From assembly GCA_004298015.1 (NCBI GenBank), contig SCSE01000062.1:62001-126000 (forward strand): DNA of 64,000 bases. Reading direction: 5' to 3'. The notes beneath the pieces were generated by a model that did not search any database, was not told where the DNA came from, and was given only the letters and a program-made list of their open reading frames with translations. Positions 21,956 through 32,071 of this stretch are shown here, piece after piece. The translations under genes and the position numbers were made by a program. The number at the start of each line of letters is the position of its first letter. Positions within the stretch are counted from its first letter, which is position 1. This DNA comes from Rhodanobacter sp. GTDB lineage: Bacteria > Pseudomonadota > Gammaproteobacteria > Xanthomonadales > Rhodanobacteraceae.

Positions 21956-22549
21956 CTACGCCGCCACCTGCTCGCGCTGGCGGCGGCCGATCCGATACAC
22001 CGCCGCGGGCGGCAGGTTGAACAATGCGCTGCCGATGCGTGTGGCCTGCAGGTCCAATCGCTCCAGCAGTTGACGCGGCAACGGGCACCGCGGGCCATAG
22101 GTGAACTGGTAGAACACGCCGTCGACGTGCAGTTGCCGCTCGAACACACCCTGGATGATCGCCGCGACCTGGGCGGCCGGCATCGACAGCAAGGGCAGCC
22201 CGCTGACTACCGCGCTGGCGCGCTCATCGCCGAACAGCGACCGGGTCTGCCCCAACTGGGCGGCATCCATGCTCAACACCCGGGCATCCGGATAGCGCCT
22301 GGTGAGCGCCTCGGCAAATATCGGGTCGGCTTCGATCAACGCGAGCCGGTGCGTCGGCAGGCCTCGCGCCAGCAAGGCCCGGGTGAACACACCCGTCCCC
22401 GGACCCAGTTCGATCACCGGACCGTCGAGATGCGTGACGTGGGAAGTCATCAACCGTGCCAGCGAGGGGCCGGATGGCGCCAGTGCGCCGATGCTGCGGG
22501 GCGCGCGCAGCCAGGCGCGCCAGAAACTCAAGGTGTCATTCAGCAGCAT
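21956..22549 (-). CDS. Class I SAM methyltransferase, phospholipid N-methyltransferase-like
   Basis: FWRAWLRAPRSIGALAPSGPSLARLM...VIELGPGTGVFTRALL. Confidence 0.8.
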   Translation of the reverse strand: MLLNDTLSFWRAWLRAPRSIGALAPSGPSLARLMTSHVTHLDGPVIELGPGTGVFTRALLARGLPTHRLALIEADPIFAEALTRRYPDARVLSMDAAQLGQTRSLFGDERASAVVSGLPLLSMPAAQVAAIIQGVFERQLHVDGVFYQFTYGPRCPLPRQLLERLDLQATRIGSALFNLPPAAVYRIGRRQREQVAA

Positions 22550-22634
22550 CAGGAAATCCGCAACGACGCATGATGGAATCGCATGCGACAGACTAGGTGT
22601 TCCGCACACGTTAGCCGGTGCGGCTGAACATGAT

Positions 22635-22655
22635 GTTTTTGCCCAGGGCAAAAAC
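22635..22655. promoter_or_regulatory. Perfect 10+1+10 dyad between cyclophilin and methyltransferase genes
   Basis: GTTTTTGCCC-A-GGGCAAAAAC. Confidence 0.4.
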
Positions 22656-22673
22656 CGTTGTCACCACCGGTCA

Positions 22674-23633
22674 TCATCGTGCGACGGACTGCACGGGGGG
22701 AATCTTTCGCGCCGGCACATCAATGCTGCACAGGCCCACCTTGCCGGCGGACACGGTATAGAACGCATCGTGCCGATGGCGTTGGGCCTCGATCAGGGCG
22801 GCGAAGGTCGGGCTGTCGGGGCGCAGGACCTCGACCGCCGGACGCCGATCCGCTGGCAGGTCGGCTGCGAGCCGTATCGAACGGATGACCGTACGCTGGG
22901 CGGGATGGGCGTAGAAGCCCATGCTTCCGCTGCCACGTGGCAAGCCGGAGAGCAACGGCATCCCCTCGATCACCCTGCCGGCGATCGCCAGGTTGCGGTC
23001 GAGCCGCCGCGGCGCCTGGCCGATCACCACGTACAGCGAGCTACCATTGCCGCTGTCCGGCGCGATATCGCGCGCCACCCCGACCATGCCGTAGCAATGG
23101 GTCAGCCATTCGCGACCGCTGTGCGGATTGCGGGCGGCTGGAAAGCCTTCGGAAAAGCCCACTTCGGGTGCATAAAGGTCGCCGTCAGCCAAGGGGACCC
23201 ACGGCAGGCTGGGGTCGAGTGAGCGGGTGTATTCCGGTGGCAGCGTGGGTTTTGCGTTGCCCAGCGAGCGTCGCTTCGCCCGGTCGCCGCCCTCGTCCTC
23301 GTTGGGATCACCCCATTGGGTGACGAAGTTGTCCTGTACCCGCACGATCGCCAGGCCATCGAAATAATGCTGGTGCGCCAGCATGCGGATATTCGCCGCG
23401 TGCAACGGGGTGAAGTCCGGTGCCAGTTCGATCAGCACCCGGCCGGTGGCCAGTTGCATCACCAGCAGGTTGCGCGGATCGGGCCTTCGCCACTCGGCGG
23501 GGCGGGATCGGGCCAGTAGCTCACCGGTTGTCGGCGTCGGTTGGGGCGTGGCCTTGTCCTGACCCGCCAGCGCAGGAACGCCTGCCAGACCGACAAGCAT
23601 CAGGATGGCGTTGAGCAGACGGCGACGCAGCAT
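22674..23633 (-). CDS. Cyclophilin-type peptidyl-prolyl isomerase (exported)
   Basis: ATGRVLIELAPDFTPLHAANIRMLAHQHYFDGLAIVRVQDNFVTQWGDP. Confidence 0.88.
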   Translation of the reverse strand: MLRRRLLNAILMLVGLAGVPALAGQDKATPQPTPTTGELLARSRPAEWRRPDPRNLLVMQLATGRVLIELAPDFTPLHAANIRMLAHQHYFDGLAIVRVQDNFVTQWGDPNEDEGGDRAKRRSLGNAKPTLPPEYTRSLDPSLPWVPLADGDLYAPEVGFSEGFPAARNPHSGREWLTHCYGMVGVARDIAPDSGNGSSLYVVIGQAPRRLDRNLAIAGRVIEGMPLLSGLPRGSGSMGFYAHPAQRTVIRSIRLAADLPADRRPAVEVLRPDSPTFAALIEAQRHRHDAFYTVSAGKVGLCSIDVPARKIPPVQSVAR

Positions 23634-23688
23634 GGATTCCCCCGGAGACTTGCCGGTACAGCCGGCAAGTTAGCAGAGCTGGCGTCTG

Positions 23689-24684
23689 TCAGTCATATCG
23701 GCTGGGAACGTGGACTGTTCGAAAAGAGTCCCGGATGTTTGGTGTGACGACGGAACGGTCGGTGAGAGATTTTTTTGGGAAATCCCCTATCTGTCGCCCA
23801 GAAGCAGTGACAGCCTGGCCGCTGTCGAAGTGTTCGGCATGCCTGCTCGGCTCGATTGGGCGTCCACGCGCAGTGGCCACCGCTTGGGTAAGTTCAGCCC
23901 CAAGTAACAAGATTACCGCCGAGTAGTAAACCCAAACCAGCAGCACGACCACGGCCCCGGCGGGCCCATACGCGCCACCGATGTTGCTGTGGCTTAGATA
24001 AAGGCTGATGCCAAACTTACCCGCCGCGAACAGGATCGCGGTGAGCTGGGCCCCTGTCAATGCGTCTTTCCAGTCGATGAGAGCGTCCGGAAGAACCTTG
24101 AAGATAGCCGCAAAGACCATGGTGAACGCCAGCAGCGCGACCATAGCTTCCGCAAGCTGCCACCAAATTGTGCTGCCGTGCACGAACACCGCGATCAGCG
24201 CACTGGCGCCAAAGGAGATCACCAACAGAAAGGTCAGTGCCAACAGCAGGCCGAAAGCGTGCAGGCGTGCGTGCAGCCACCCGATCACGGCACCCCTGGG
24301 TTTACTGTGCAGATTCCAGACGCGATTGAGCGCGCCTTGTAGCTGTGCAAACACCGCGGATGCCCCCACCACGGTAACCGCTACGCCGAGCAGCCCAGCC
24401 AGCCCACCCATACCGGGACGCTGCCTGGCGTTCTGAATTACCAATTGCACGGCACCGGATGCACGCGCACCAAGCAGATTATTCAGCGCATGAGTCAGCT
24501 GGCTTTGCCACTGCGGACCCAACGAAGCCATCGTCCAGAGCAACAAGACCAGGAGCGGGGCGAAGGACAGCGCAGAATAAAACGCCAGTGCAGCAGCGCG
24601 CGTCATCAACTCATCGCGGGAGAACCCGGCCGCTGTGCGGCGGACCACGTCGAGTACGAAGCGATAGCTCTTGCGCAGCTGCAT
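23689..24684 (-). CDS. YihY/BrkB family inner membrane protein
   Basis: MTRAAALAFYSALSFAPLLVLLL...GGAYGPAGAVVVLLVWVYYSAVILLLGAELTQ. Confidence 0.92.
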   Translation of the reverse strand: MQLRKSYRFVLDVVRRTAAGFSRDELMTRAAALAFYSALSFAPLLVLLLWTMASLGPQWQSQLTHALNNLLGARASGAVQLVIQNARQRPGMGGLAGLLGVAVTVVGASAVFAQLQGALNRVWNLHSKPRGAVIGWLHARLHAFGLLLALTFLLVISFGASALIAVFVHGSTIWWQLAEAMVALLAFTMVFAAIFKVLPDALIDWKDALTGAQLTAILFAAGKFGISLYLSHSNIGGAYGPAGAVVVLLVWVYYSAVILLLGAELTQAVATARGRPIEPSRHAEHFDSGQAVTASGRQIGDFPKKSLTDRSVVTPNIRDSFRTVHVPSRYD

Positions 24685-25040
24685 GGAGGTTCCTCGATGG
24701 TAGTGGCGTAGAGGGCGGGTTCCAGACCAGCATGATCGGCGTTTCGCCTGCCGAACGTGAACGGTGCGACCGAGACCATGAAGATCGCGAGAGGACACGC
24801 CGACACGGTGCCATTGCACGCGCGCAGCTTATTTTGGTGCGGCGGTAACGAAACGGTTTCATCCTTCCCGCACGCGTCACGCTGCCGCGAACCGCAGAGC
24901 GTTTGGAAGGTGGTTGGGAAAGCAGGATCTTCATGCTTCAACAGCCTGCCAAAAGATTTTTCTTCATACGAAGATGACAGCACTCGTCGCGTGGGGCGCG
25001 CCAGTAAGCCAGCAACCGCGGCAGTGGACGAGTTTCTCGC

Positions 25041-26240
25041 TCAAACCAGCTGCAGGTCGCGTGGGCGCGCCTGCGGAAACACCGTCTGCAATTGGCTGCC
25101 ACGCAGCCCCCACAGTCGCCCGAGCAGGCCACCGAGCACGTCGCGGTAGTCGTTCAGCACCCGGTAGTCGCGATTCTGCAGCAGGTTTTGCTGAGTGATG
25201 GCCAGTTGTTCACCGGCGATGCGGCCACCGTTGACCTTGCCGCCGAGTACCCAGTGTACGGTGCCGTGGCCGTGATCGGTGCCGCGGTCGCCGTTTTCGC
25301 GGAAGGTGCGGCCGAACTCTAAGAGCACGACTACCGTGGTCTGGTTCCAGGCGTCACCGAGCGCGTCGGCATACGCGGCCAGCCCCTCGCCGAGGTTGCG
25401 CAGGTTGTTGGCGAGGCCACCTTTCACGCTGCCCTGGTTCACATGGGTATCCCAGCCGCCGACATCGACAAAGCCGAGCCGATATTGGTCGCGCATCAAG
25501 GTCGCGATGCGGCGGGTTTCGGTGGCGAAGTTGTATGCGCTTGGCGCGCCGCGGCTAGCCTGCACCATTTCGTTGCGCAGGTCCTGCGACACGGTTTTCG
25601 GGAGTGCGAGCCCATTGGCAGTCGCCTGGGCCAGCGGCGTACCGTGATACATCCCGGCGAGGATGGACGCCTGTCGCGGGTTGAAATGCGAACGTGGATC
25701 GCGCTTCAGCGAGATATTGGGAATGTCGTGTCCAGCCCCCTGAAAACTCAGCGGCAGGTTGCTGGTGAAGGCAATCGCCGGAGTGCCGGTGAGCTGGCTC
25801 GACAGCCGTGCCAGAAAGCCCGAGCGAAAGTCGGCTGTTCCGCCCACCGGCTGGCCGCGTTCGATGTGATCCTGGGTCTCGAAATGGCTGCGCGACAGAT
25901 CGTTGGTGCCGGCGAACGGTACGAAGGCGATCTGCTTGCGCCGCCACAACGGATAGATCGACTCGCGCAGCACCGGGTTGAGTCCCCAGGTGGCATCCAG
26001 CGGGATCGCACTGTCGGGGTTGCCCGGATCGGGCCGCGCGATCGCCAGGGTCGGGCGCGACGCGTAATAGAAGTCGCTGCCGCAGGGTACCAGCAGGTTG
26101 TTGCAGTCGTAGCCGCCGCGCAGGAAGACCAGCAGGAAGCGTGGTGATCCGACGGGAGTGGCAAACAGTTTGCCGGCAAACGACAGCGCCGGCAGCGTCG
26201 CCGCCGCGGCGGCAGCGAACAGGAATTCACGACGGTTCAT
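25041..26240 (-). CDS. DUF1501 domain-containing protein
   Basis: MNRREFLFAAAAAATLPALSFA; FLLVFLRGGYDCNNLLVP...GWDTHVNQG...LLEFGRTFRENGDRGTDHGHG. Confidence 0.9.
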   Translation of the reverse strand: MNRREFLFAAAAAATLPALSFAGKLFATPVGSPRFLLVFLRGGYDCNNLLVPCGSDFYYASRPTLAIARPDPGNPDSAIPLDATWGLNPVLRESIYPLWRRKQIAFVPFAGTNDLSRSHFETQDHIERGQPVGGTADFRSGFLARLSSQLTGTPAIAFTSNLPLSFQGAGHDIPNISLKRDPRSHFNPRQASILAGMYHGTPLAQATANGLALPKTVSQDLRNEMVQASRGAPSAYNFATETRRIATLMRDQYRLGFVDVGGWDTHVNQGSVKGGLANNLRNLGEGLAAYADALGDAWNQTTVVVLLEFGRTFRENGDRGTDHGHGTVHWVLGGKVNGGRIAGEQLAITQQNLLQNRDYRVLNDYRDVLGGLLGRLWGLRGSQLQTVFPQARPRDLQLV

Positions 26241-26279
26241 GGGACACCTCGACGGCGGGCGGATGATGTGAGCGTGGGG

Positions 26280-27878
26280 TCAGCGGTAATTGAAATCAGG
26301 CGATGACAACAGGAAGGTGTTCCATTCCATCGGCGACCGGGCCTTCTCCAGGGCGGTGCGGGTTGCTGCGGAGAGGTACGGTGCCAGCGTCTGGCGATAG
26401 AGCGCATTGTGCAGGTCCGGCGGTCGGCTCCGGGTGGGGGCGTCGGGCATGGCGAACAGCCGGTTACGCCCGCTGCCGATCGCCCGGGCTACGTCGAAAC
26501 GTTTGGCCATCTGACCGGAGCCGGACCAGCTGGCCGACTCCAGCGGCCAGCCATCGGGCGTAATGCGCCCGTACAGCGGCTCGCCCATCTGCCGGAGCCA
26601 GTTGACCAGCGGGGTGGGGTTGCTGATCGGTTTGCTGCCGTAGGCGAGCCGCATGGCCGAGACCAGGAACTGGGTCGGGTCCTTGAACTTGCGGCCGTAG
26701 CTGGCATCGAGTTGTTTCGATAGGAACATCGTGCGCAATACGGCGGCGATGTCCCCGTGGCTGCGCTCAAAGGTGCGTGTCATCGCGTCGACCAGGGCAT
26801 GCGGCGGCTTGTCGGCGACGAAGTAGTCGGCCAGTTGCCGCGAGATAAACTGTGCGCAAGCAGGCTGGCGCACGATCAGGTCCACCGCCTGCTCGATCTC
26901 GGCGTAGCCGCTGGCACTGATGGTGTGGCCGAGGAACATCCTGGTGCTGTTGTCATGCTGGTTCGGATTGAACAGGAACGTTCCGCTGACGACGAAACCC
27001 GGACGATAGCGCAACCGCTCTCGGCGCCTGGCCATGCGCGGCGGCAGGATGCCGGCACCGGTGAGTATCCGCATCAGTTCCTGCACGTCCTGCTGGGTAT
27101 AGCCGGAGCCGACGCCGAGCGTGTGCAGCTCCATCAATTCGCGCGCGTAGTTTTCGTTGGTCTTGCCCTTCACGTTGTGGGCGTTGTCGAGGTAGATCAG
27201 CATGGCCGGACTTTGCAGCGTGGCCATCACCAGGTCGCGGAAGTTGCCCAGAGCGTGGGGGCGGATCACGTCTTCCTCATAGCGGGCGGCAAACAGCCTT
27301 ACCGGCCCTTTGGCGGCGTAGATGCTGAAATGGTTCAGCCAGAACCAGACCATCTGCTCCTTCAGCGGGTTGCGGCCATAGATCGCGCGCAGCAGCTCGA
27401 CCTGGGCGTCTTGCAGGTACAGGTCGCGGCGGTATTTCTGCAGTGCTTTCTTTGCCACGTCCTTGGCGCTGCCGGCCGGTGTCTGCTTGTACTGTTTGAT
27501 CTGCTGGCGGTAGTCCGCAAACAACTGCTCCGGTGGCGTGTCGACCACGCTGTAGCTGTCGATCAAGGCGCTGATCTGCGGTGGCAGGGTATCGTGACCC
27601 CGGTCGGCCAGCAGAGCGTCGAGATAGCGTGTGCGACCGAGCTGGCGATAGGCCGACAATTGGGCTGAGTCGATGCCGAAACCGATTCGCTGCAGCCAGC
27701 CGATGTCATCGCGGCTGAGCGGCCCGGCGGGATTGGCGGGCTGCGTGATCGGTTCGCCCGTCGGGGCGGCGATGGCAACCGATACCGCGATCACCAGTAC
27801 GATGGACAGCGGGGCGAATAACAGCACATGCCGCGGTACCAGCGTGGAACGCCGGCGACTTGAAGAATGATTGGGCAT
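26280..27878 (-). CDS. DUF1800 domain-containing protein
   Basis: MVWFWLNHFSIY...NYARELMELHTLGVGSGYTQQDVQELMRILTG. Confidence 0.92.
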   Translation of the reverse strand: MPNHSSSRRRSTLVPRHVLLFAPLSIVLVIAVSVAIAAPTGEPITQPANPAGPLSRDDIGWLQRIGFGIDSAQLSAYRQLGRTRYLDALLADRGHDTLPPQISALIDSYSVVDTPPEQLFADYRQQIKQYKQTPAGSAKDVAKKALQKYRRDLYLQDAQVELLRAIYGRNPLKEQMVWFWLNHFSIYAAKGPVRLFAARYEEDVIRPHALGNFRDLVMATLQSPAMLIYLDNAHNVKGKTNENYARELMELHTLGVGSGYTQQDVQELMRILTGAGILPPRMARRRERLRYRPGFVVSGTFLFNPNQHDNSTRMFLGHTISASGYAEIEQAVDLIVRQPACAQFISRQLADYFVADKPPHALVDAMTRTFERSHGDIAAVLRTMFLSKQLDASYGRKFKDPTQFLVSAMRLAYGSKPISNPTPLVNWLRQMGEPLYGRITPDGWPLESASWSGSGQMAKRFDVARAIGSGRNRLFAMPDAPTRSRPPDLHNALYRQTLAPYLSAATRTALEKARSPMEWNTFLLSSPDFNYR

Positions 27879-28052
27879 GTCGGTTTCCGCACGATGCCGT
27901 CGATACGGCTTGTGCTGCTACAACGCATCGCCCACGCGGCGGATGACACCGTCTGCCGCCTTCACGTTCGATGTCAGCATTCATTCAGCCAGCAGGCGAT
28001 TCGCGGGTGGCGATCGGCTCCTGAGTGCTGCCGTGGGTGGTTGGGTGGAGTC

Positions 28053-28340
28053 TCAGAACGTGTCGGTGAACTCGATCCCGGCGTCCAGTTCGCGGGCGAC
28101 CACACCGGCATATTCACGCACGGTAGTGGCAACCCGCTGGTCTGGTGTGTCCACCTCGATGGCGTACAGTCGGGCCTCGCTGTCACTGACCGACTCGCTG
28201 GAGCTGGAATCGTCGCGCATGCCGGGGATCAGGTCGTCGACTTCCTCGACGTGTTCCACGCCGTCAATGCTGTGCAGCAGGGCGATCACCGCATCGGCGT
28301 CGGCACGGCTTCCGGTGAGGCGAAAACGGACAAGTGGCAT
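28053..28340 (-). CDS. Hypothetical protein (about 95 aa)
   Basis: MPLVRFRLTGSRADADAVIALLHSIDGVEHVEEVDDLIPGMRDDSSSSESV... Confidence 0.65.
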   Translation of the reverse strand: MPLVRFRLTGSRADADAVIALLHSIDGVEHVEEVDDLIPGMRDDSSSSESVSDSEARLYAIEVDTPDQRVATTVREYAGVVARELDAGIEFTDTF

Positions 28341-28477
28341 GAGCTGGCTCCTGCGATCCTGATGATGTGCGGATGCTCGCAGCCATTGCGCATACGCAAG
28401 GTGATGTCGGCATCAGTCACCCGTCACGCGATCCCGGGCTACCATCGTCGCCCTATTCCATGCCTGCCGGGAAACCC

Positions 28478-29086
28478 ATGCGCAAGACTTATGATCGCGA
28501 CTATTTCGACAAGTGGTATCGCGACCCGCAACATGCCGTCGGCTCACCCGCCGAGCTGCGCCGCAAGGTGGCGATGGTGGTGGCCCAGGCCGAGTACTAC
28601 CTGGCAAGACCGATCCGCAACGTGCTCGATGTCGGTTGCGGCGAAGCAAGCTGGCGTGCGCCACTGCGGGCGCTGCGTCCCGGCCTTGACTATCGGGGGC
28701 TGGATGCCAGTGAGTACGTGGTGCTGCGCTACGGTCGCAGTCGCCAGATTGGACTGGCCCGTTTCGGCCAGCTCGAACAGCTGCGCTTTGATACGCGCTT
28801 CGACCTGATCGTGTGCACCGACGTACTGCATTACCTGAAGCCGGCCGAGATCCGGGCCGGTCTGCAGGGGGTCGGCGAGATGTTGGAAGGCGTGGCGTTT
28901 CTCGAAGTATTCACCCGTCGTGATGATGTGGCCGGCGATCAGCAGGGATTCGTCTCGCGCGCGCCGGCCTGGTATCTGCGCGAGTTCGGCAACGTCGGCC
29001 TGTTGCCGTGTGGCTCCCATTGCTACCTCGGTCCGCGGCTGGAACGTCACATCGCGGCGCTGGAGCGGGCGCAGCTGCCGGTGTGA
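28478..29086 (+). CDS. Class I SAM-dependent methyltransferase
   Basis: MRKTYDRDYFDKWYRDP...VLDVGCGEASWRAPLRALRPGLDYRGLDASEYV. Confidence 0.85.
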   Translation: MRKTYDRDYFDKWYRDPQHAVGSPAELRRKVAMVVAQAEYYLARPIRNVLDVGCGEASWRAPLRALRPGLDYRGLDASEYVVLRYGRSRQIGLARFGQLEQLRFDTRFDLIVCTDVLHYLKPAEIRAGLQGVGEMLEGVAFLEVFTRRDDVAGDQQGFVSRAPAWYLREFGNVGLLPCGSHCYLGPRLERHIAALERAQLPV

Positions 29087-29106
29087 CGGCGACCCCTCCG
29101 GGCCTC

Positions 29107-29253
29107 TTACAAGTCGCGATGCGCACGCAGCCCGACGAAGTGTGCCGGTCCCCGTGCCCGGTTGTAGCCGGGGTTGGCAATAAGCTGGAAATCCCACCCC
29201 AGCCACTCGAACTCTTCGAGGCTCTCGGTATCGACCCACCCGCCTGACGACCG
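29107..29253 (-). pseudogene. 3' remnant of a carbohydrate-porin (OprB)-like gene
   Basis: My own minus-strand translation: RSSGGWVDTESLEEFEWLGWDFQLIANPGYNRARGPAHFVGLRAHRDL*; resembles porin C-termini; in-frame stop immediately upstream. Confidence 0.5.
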
Positions 29254-29501
29254 TTAGTCGTGTCATTTTTTCTTATCTAAGGATAAGCGAATCAATGAAT
29301 TATGCGATTAGCTGCGGAACTTGGGTGTATCGCCACATGGTTCTCGAAAGTCCGCCGCCGCCGCGGATGCATGGTGCTCGCCACACCGGGCGCCAAGCGC
29401 CAAACGCCGGACTATGGTTCACCCTCTGCCCACCCGCCAGGGGAAGATCGCGATGGCGTGCGGCGATCGCAGGATTCGGCGGGAGGAACGGAACCGAACC
29501 C

Positions 29502-29790
29502 CACGCACCGTCGTCACCTCTGCCGCCGATGGCGCCATGCCCCAGTGGACTACGGGCAACGGCCTGACCAACCGCATGAGTTACGACAGCGACAGTGGCC
29601 TCACCGGCGTCAGCGTGCCCGGCGCTGGGCTTCGGCTACGATGCGGTGGACTGCATCAACCGCATCACCAACGGTATCAACGGCGCACTCACCCAAAGCT
29701 CCGGCTACGACCCGCTCTCGCGCCCGGCGTCCATCGGCCAGGGCGGCGGCACCACCGTGCTGCACTACGGAACGTCTCGACAGTTTCCGC
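29502..29790 (+). pseudogene. Frameshifted RHS/YD-repeat fragment
   Basis: Frame 2: MPQWTTGNGLTNRMSYDSDSGLTGVSVPG, then frame 3: LGFGYDAVDCINRITNGINGALTQSSGYDPLSRPASIGQGGGTTVLHYG. Confidence 0.75.
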
Positions 29791-30020
29791 CACCCGGTGC
29801 GCGAGTTCGATGTAATAACCTGGGGCGGCACAGTGTCGACCAGGCCTATGCGCCGGCGGTGTAGAGCAGTGGCGTGGCGGTCTTTGCTCCTCCCCGGCAT
29901 GCTTCGTTCCGCTGAGACGGGGTTCGGTCGCAGCCATTCGCGTTTCGTCGCAATCCGGGGGACTGGTTGCAGCAACGCCACTATTCTCGATCACGTCCCC
30001 AGCACCATGGAACTGCCGCC

Positions 30021-31268
30021 GTGATCCGAAGCTTTCTGTTTTACCTGCGCCGCATCGTCGTCTGGTACCTGCTGTTTCTGGCCATGTTCCTGCTGGTCGA
30101 CTGGGTCTGGTCGCCGCTGGGCAGTGCCGTGCAGTTGCTCGGGCTGGTGATGATCGTCTTCGTGGTGATCCGCGCGCATTCGCATCTGGCGCGGGTACGC
30201 ATGAGCCATGGCAAGCTGACGGCTGCGGCGCTGGCCAGTCGCCAGCACCGGCAGATCGAGGTCCCGTTCGAGGCCGAGGAAGCCTTCGATCTGCTGGATG
30301 CGGTGATCCGCGAGTTGCCTGGCGTCGAGCAGATCGACAGTACGCGCAACCGGCTGCAGATCCAGGCCTTGGTCGGTTACGCCGACCCGTACGATCTCAA
30401 CCAGCTGGGTCGCTACAACCCGATGCGCTGGATCGTCAGTCAGCGCAACCGGGTGCTGGCGACGGTCAGCCACGGTGATGGCAGCAGCAGCCTGAGCGTG
30501 ACCTGCGAGCCGCAGAGTGCGCCGTGGAGCGACTGGCTGCAGGTCGACGATGGCGTCAATCTGCAGAACATCGAGGCGATCACCCGCGCGATCACGCTTG
30601 GCATCGCCCGGCACCGCCGCGGCGAGCAGCAAGCCGCGGCGCAGACCGCGACCGAAAAAGAGCTGGCCATCGCCAGACTCAACCTGCTGCAGGCACAGGT
30701 TGAGCCGCACTTTCTCTACAACACCCTGGCCAGCGCGCAGTATCTGGTGCGCAGCGATCCCGCCAGTGCGGACGAGATGCTCGGCCATCTGATCCAGTAC
30801 CTGCGTCACTCGCTGCCGCGTACCGATCGTTCATTGTCGACCCTCGGTGAGGAACTGGAGCGTTCGCGCGCCTATCTGCAGATCCTGAAGATCCGCATGG
30901 GCTCACGGCTCAAGCTGCAGATCGATGTACCCGCGGCGTTGCTCGCCACCCCGATGCCGCCGATGATGCTGCAGACCCTGGTGGAGAATGCAATCAAGCA
31001 CGGACTGGAGCCGCAGCCGGGTGAGGGCACGGTGTGGATCTTTGCGCGCAGCAACCAGGCGCAGGTGGCGGTAACCGTGGCCGATGACGGCAAGGGCTTC
31101 GATACGCAAGCCAGTGGCGCCGGCATCGGCCTGAAGAACGTGCGCGAACGTCTGAACCTGATCTACGGCAGCCGCGCGAGTCTGGTGATCGCGGCGAATT
31201 TCCCGCAAGGCGTGGCGGCCACGATCAGCGTGCCGAGCCACTACACCGAGGAGCCGTCACATGGTTAA
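30021..31268 (+). CDS. LytS/AlgZ-type sensor histidine kinase
   Basis: GTG start; LNLLQAQVEPHFLYNTLASAQYLVRSDP; TLVENAIKHGLEPQPGEG; ADDGKGF. Confidence 0.88.
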   Translation: MIRSFLFYLRRIVVWYLLFLAMFLLVDWVWSPLGSAVQLLGLVMIVFVVIRAHSHLARVRMSHGKLTAAALASRQHRQIEVPFEAEEAFDLLDAVIRELPGVEQIDSTRNRLQIQALVGYADPYDLNQLGRYNPMRWIVSQRNRVLATVSHGDGSSSLSVTCEPQSAPWSDWLQVDDGVNLQNIEAITRAITLGIARHRRGEQQAAAQTATEKELAIARLNLLQAQVEPHFLYNTLASAQYLVRSDPASADEMLGHLIQYLRHSLPRTDRSLSTLGEELERSRAYLQILKIRMGSRLKLQIDVPAALLATPMPPMMLQTLVENAIKHGLEPQPGEGTVWIFARSNQAQVAVTVADDGKGFDTQASGAGIGLKNVRERLNLIYGSRASLVIAANFPQGVAATISVPSHYTEEPSHG

Positions 31269-32031
31269 GTGCGTAATCGCCGAGGACGAAGCGCTGCTGC
31301 GTCGCGCCTTGCTCGCCGCGCTCGGCAAGGCGTGGCCGGAGCTCGATGTCGTCGCTGAGTGCGGGGACGGTGCCAGTGCGCTGGAGGCGATCGTCGAGCA
31401 TCGTCCCGAGGTGGCGTTTCTCGACATCCGCATGCCAGGCCTGACCGGACTGGAGGTGGCCACTGCCGCCGCCGAAGCCAGTCCGGCTACCCAGGTGGTA
31501 TTTGTCACCGCCTATGACCAGTACGCGATCGACGCATTCGAGTACGGGGCGATCGACTACCTGCTGAAGCCGATCGCTGCCGATCGGCTCGCGGCTACCG
31601 TACAGCGGCTGCAGGCACGCGCCGCAGCAGGACAGACCGAGCATGCCGCGCTGGCCGAGCTGGTCAGGCGGCTCGATTCCCGCCTGCCGTCGCCGCGGGC
31701 CGAGCCGCCGATGAGCTGGGTCACGGCCAGCACCGGCCACGAAACACGGCTGATCCTGCTCGACGACGTCGCGTATTTTCGCGCCGACCACAAGTACACC
31801 ACGGTGGTCACCGCCGATGGCGAGGCGCTGCTGCGCACGCCGCTGCGCGAACTGCTTGAGGTACTCGATCCGGCGGTCTTCAAGCAGATCCACCGCTCGA
31901 CCATCGTCAACATCAAGGCAATCGCCTCGATCACGCGCGACGACACCGGCAAGGGCATGGTGCGGCTGCGTCAGCGCGCGGAAACCCTGACAGTAAGTCA
32001 GCCCTTCATGACCCTGTTCCGCAACATGTAG
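31261..32031 (+). CDS. LytTR family response regulator
   Basis: MVKCVIAEDEALLRRAL...VAFLDIRMPGLTGLEVA; LytTR domain FKQIHRSTIVNIKAIASITRD; overlaps kinase gene. Confidence 0.93.
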   Translation: MVKCVIAEDEALLRRALLAALGKAWPELDVVAECGDGASALEAIVEHRPEVAFLDIRMPGLTGLEVATAAAEASPATQVVFVTAYDQYAIDAFEYGAIDYLLKPIAADRLAATVQRLQARAAAGQTEHAALAELVRRLDSRLPSPRAEPPMSWVTASTGHETRLILLDDVAYFRADHKYTTVVTADGEALLRTPLRELLEVLDPAVFKQIHRSTIVNIKAIASITRDDTGKGMVRLRQRAETLTVSQPFMTLFRNM

Positions 32032-32071
32032 ACAGGTTGTCCCACACACTTCGGCAACAGGCAGGTGACTC

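Noticed and set aside
23689-24684. YihY/BrkB gene as horizontally acquired
   Set aside because: Flanks look slightly less GC-rich by eye, but the gene is a common chromosomal family; composition statistics would be required.
29610-29981. Minus-strand ORF overlapping the RHS remnant as a transposase fragment
   Set aside because: I could not match it to a specific transposase family; left uncalled.
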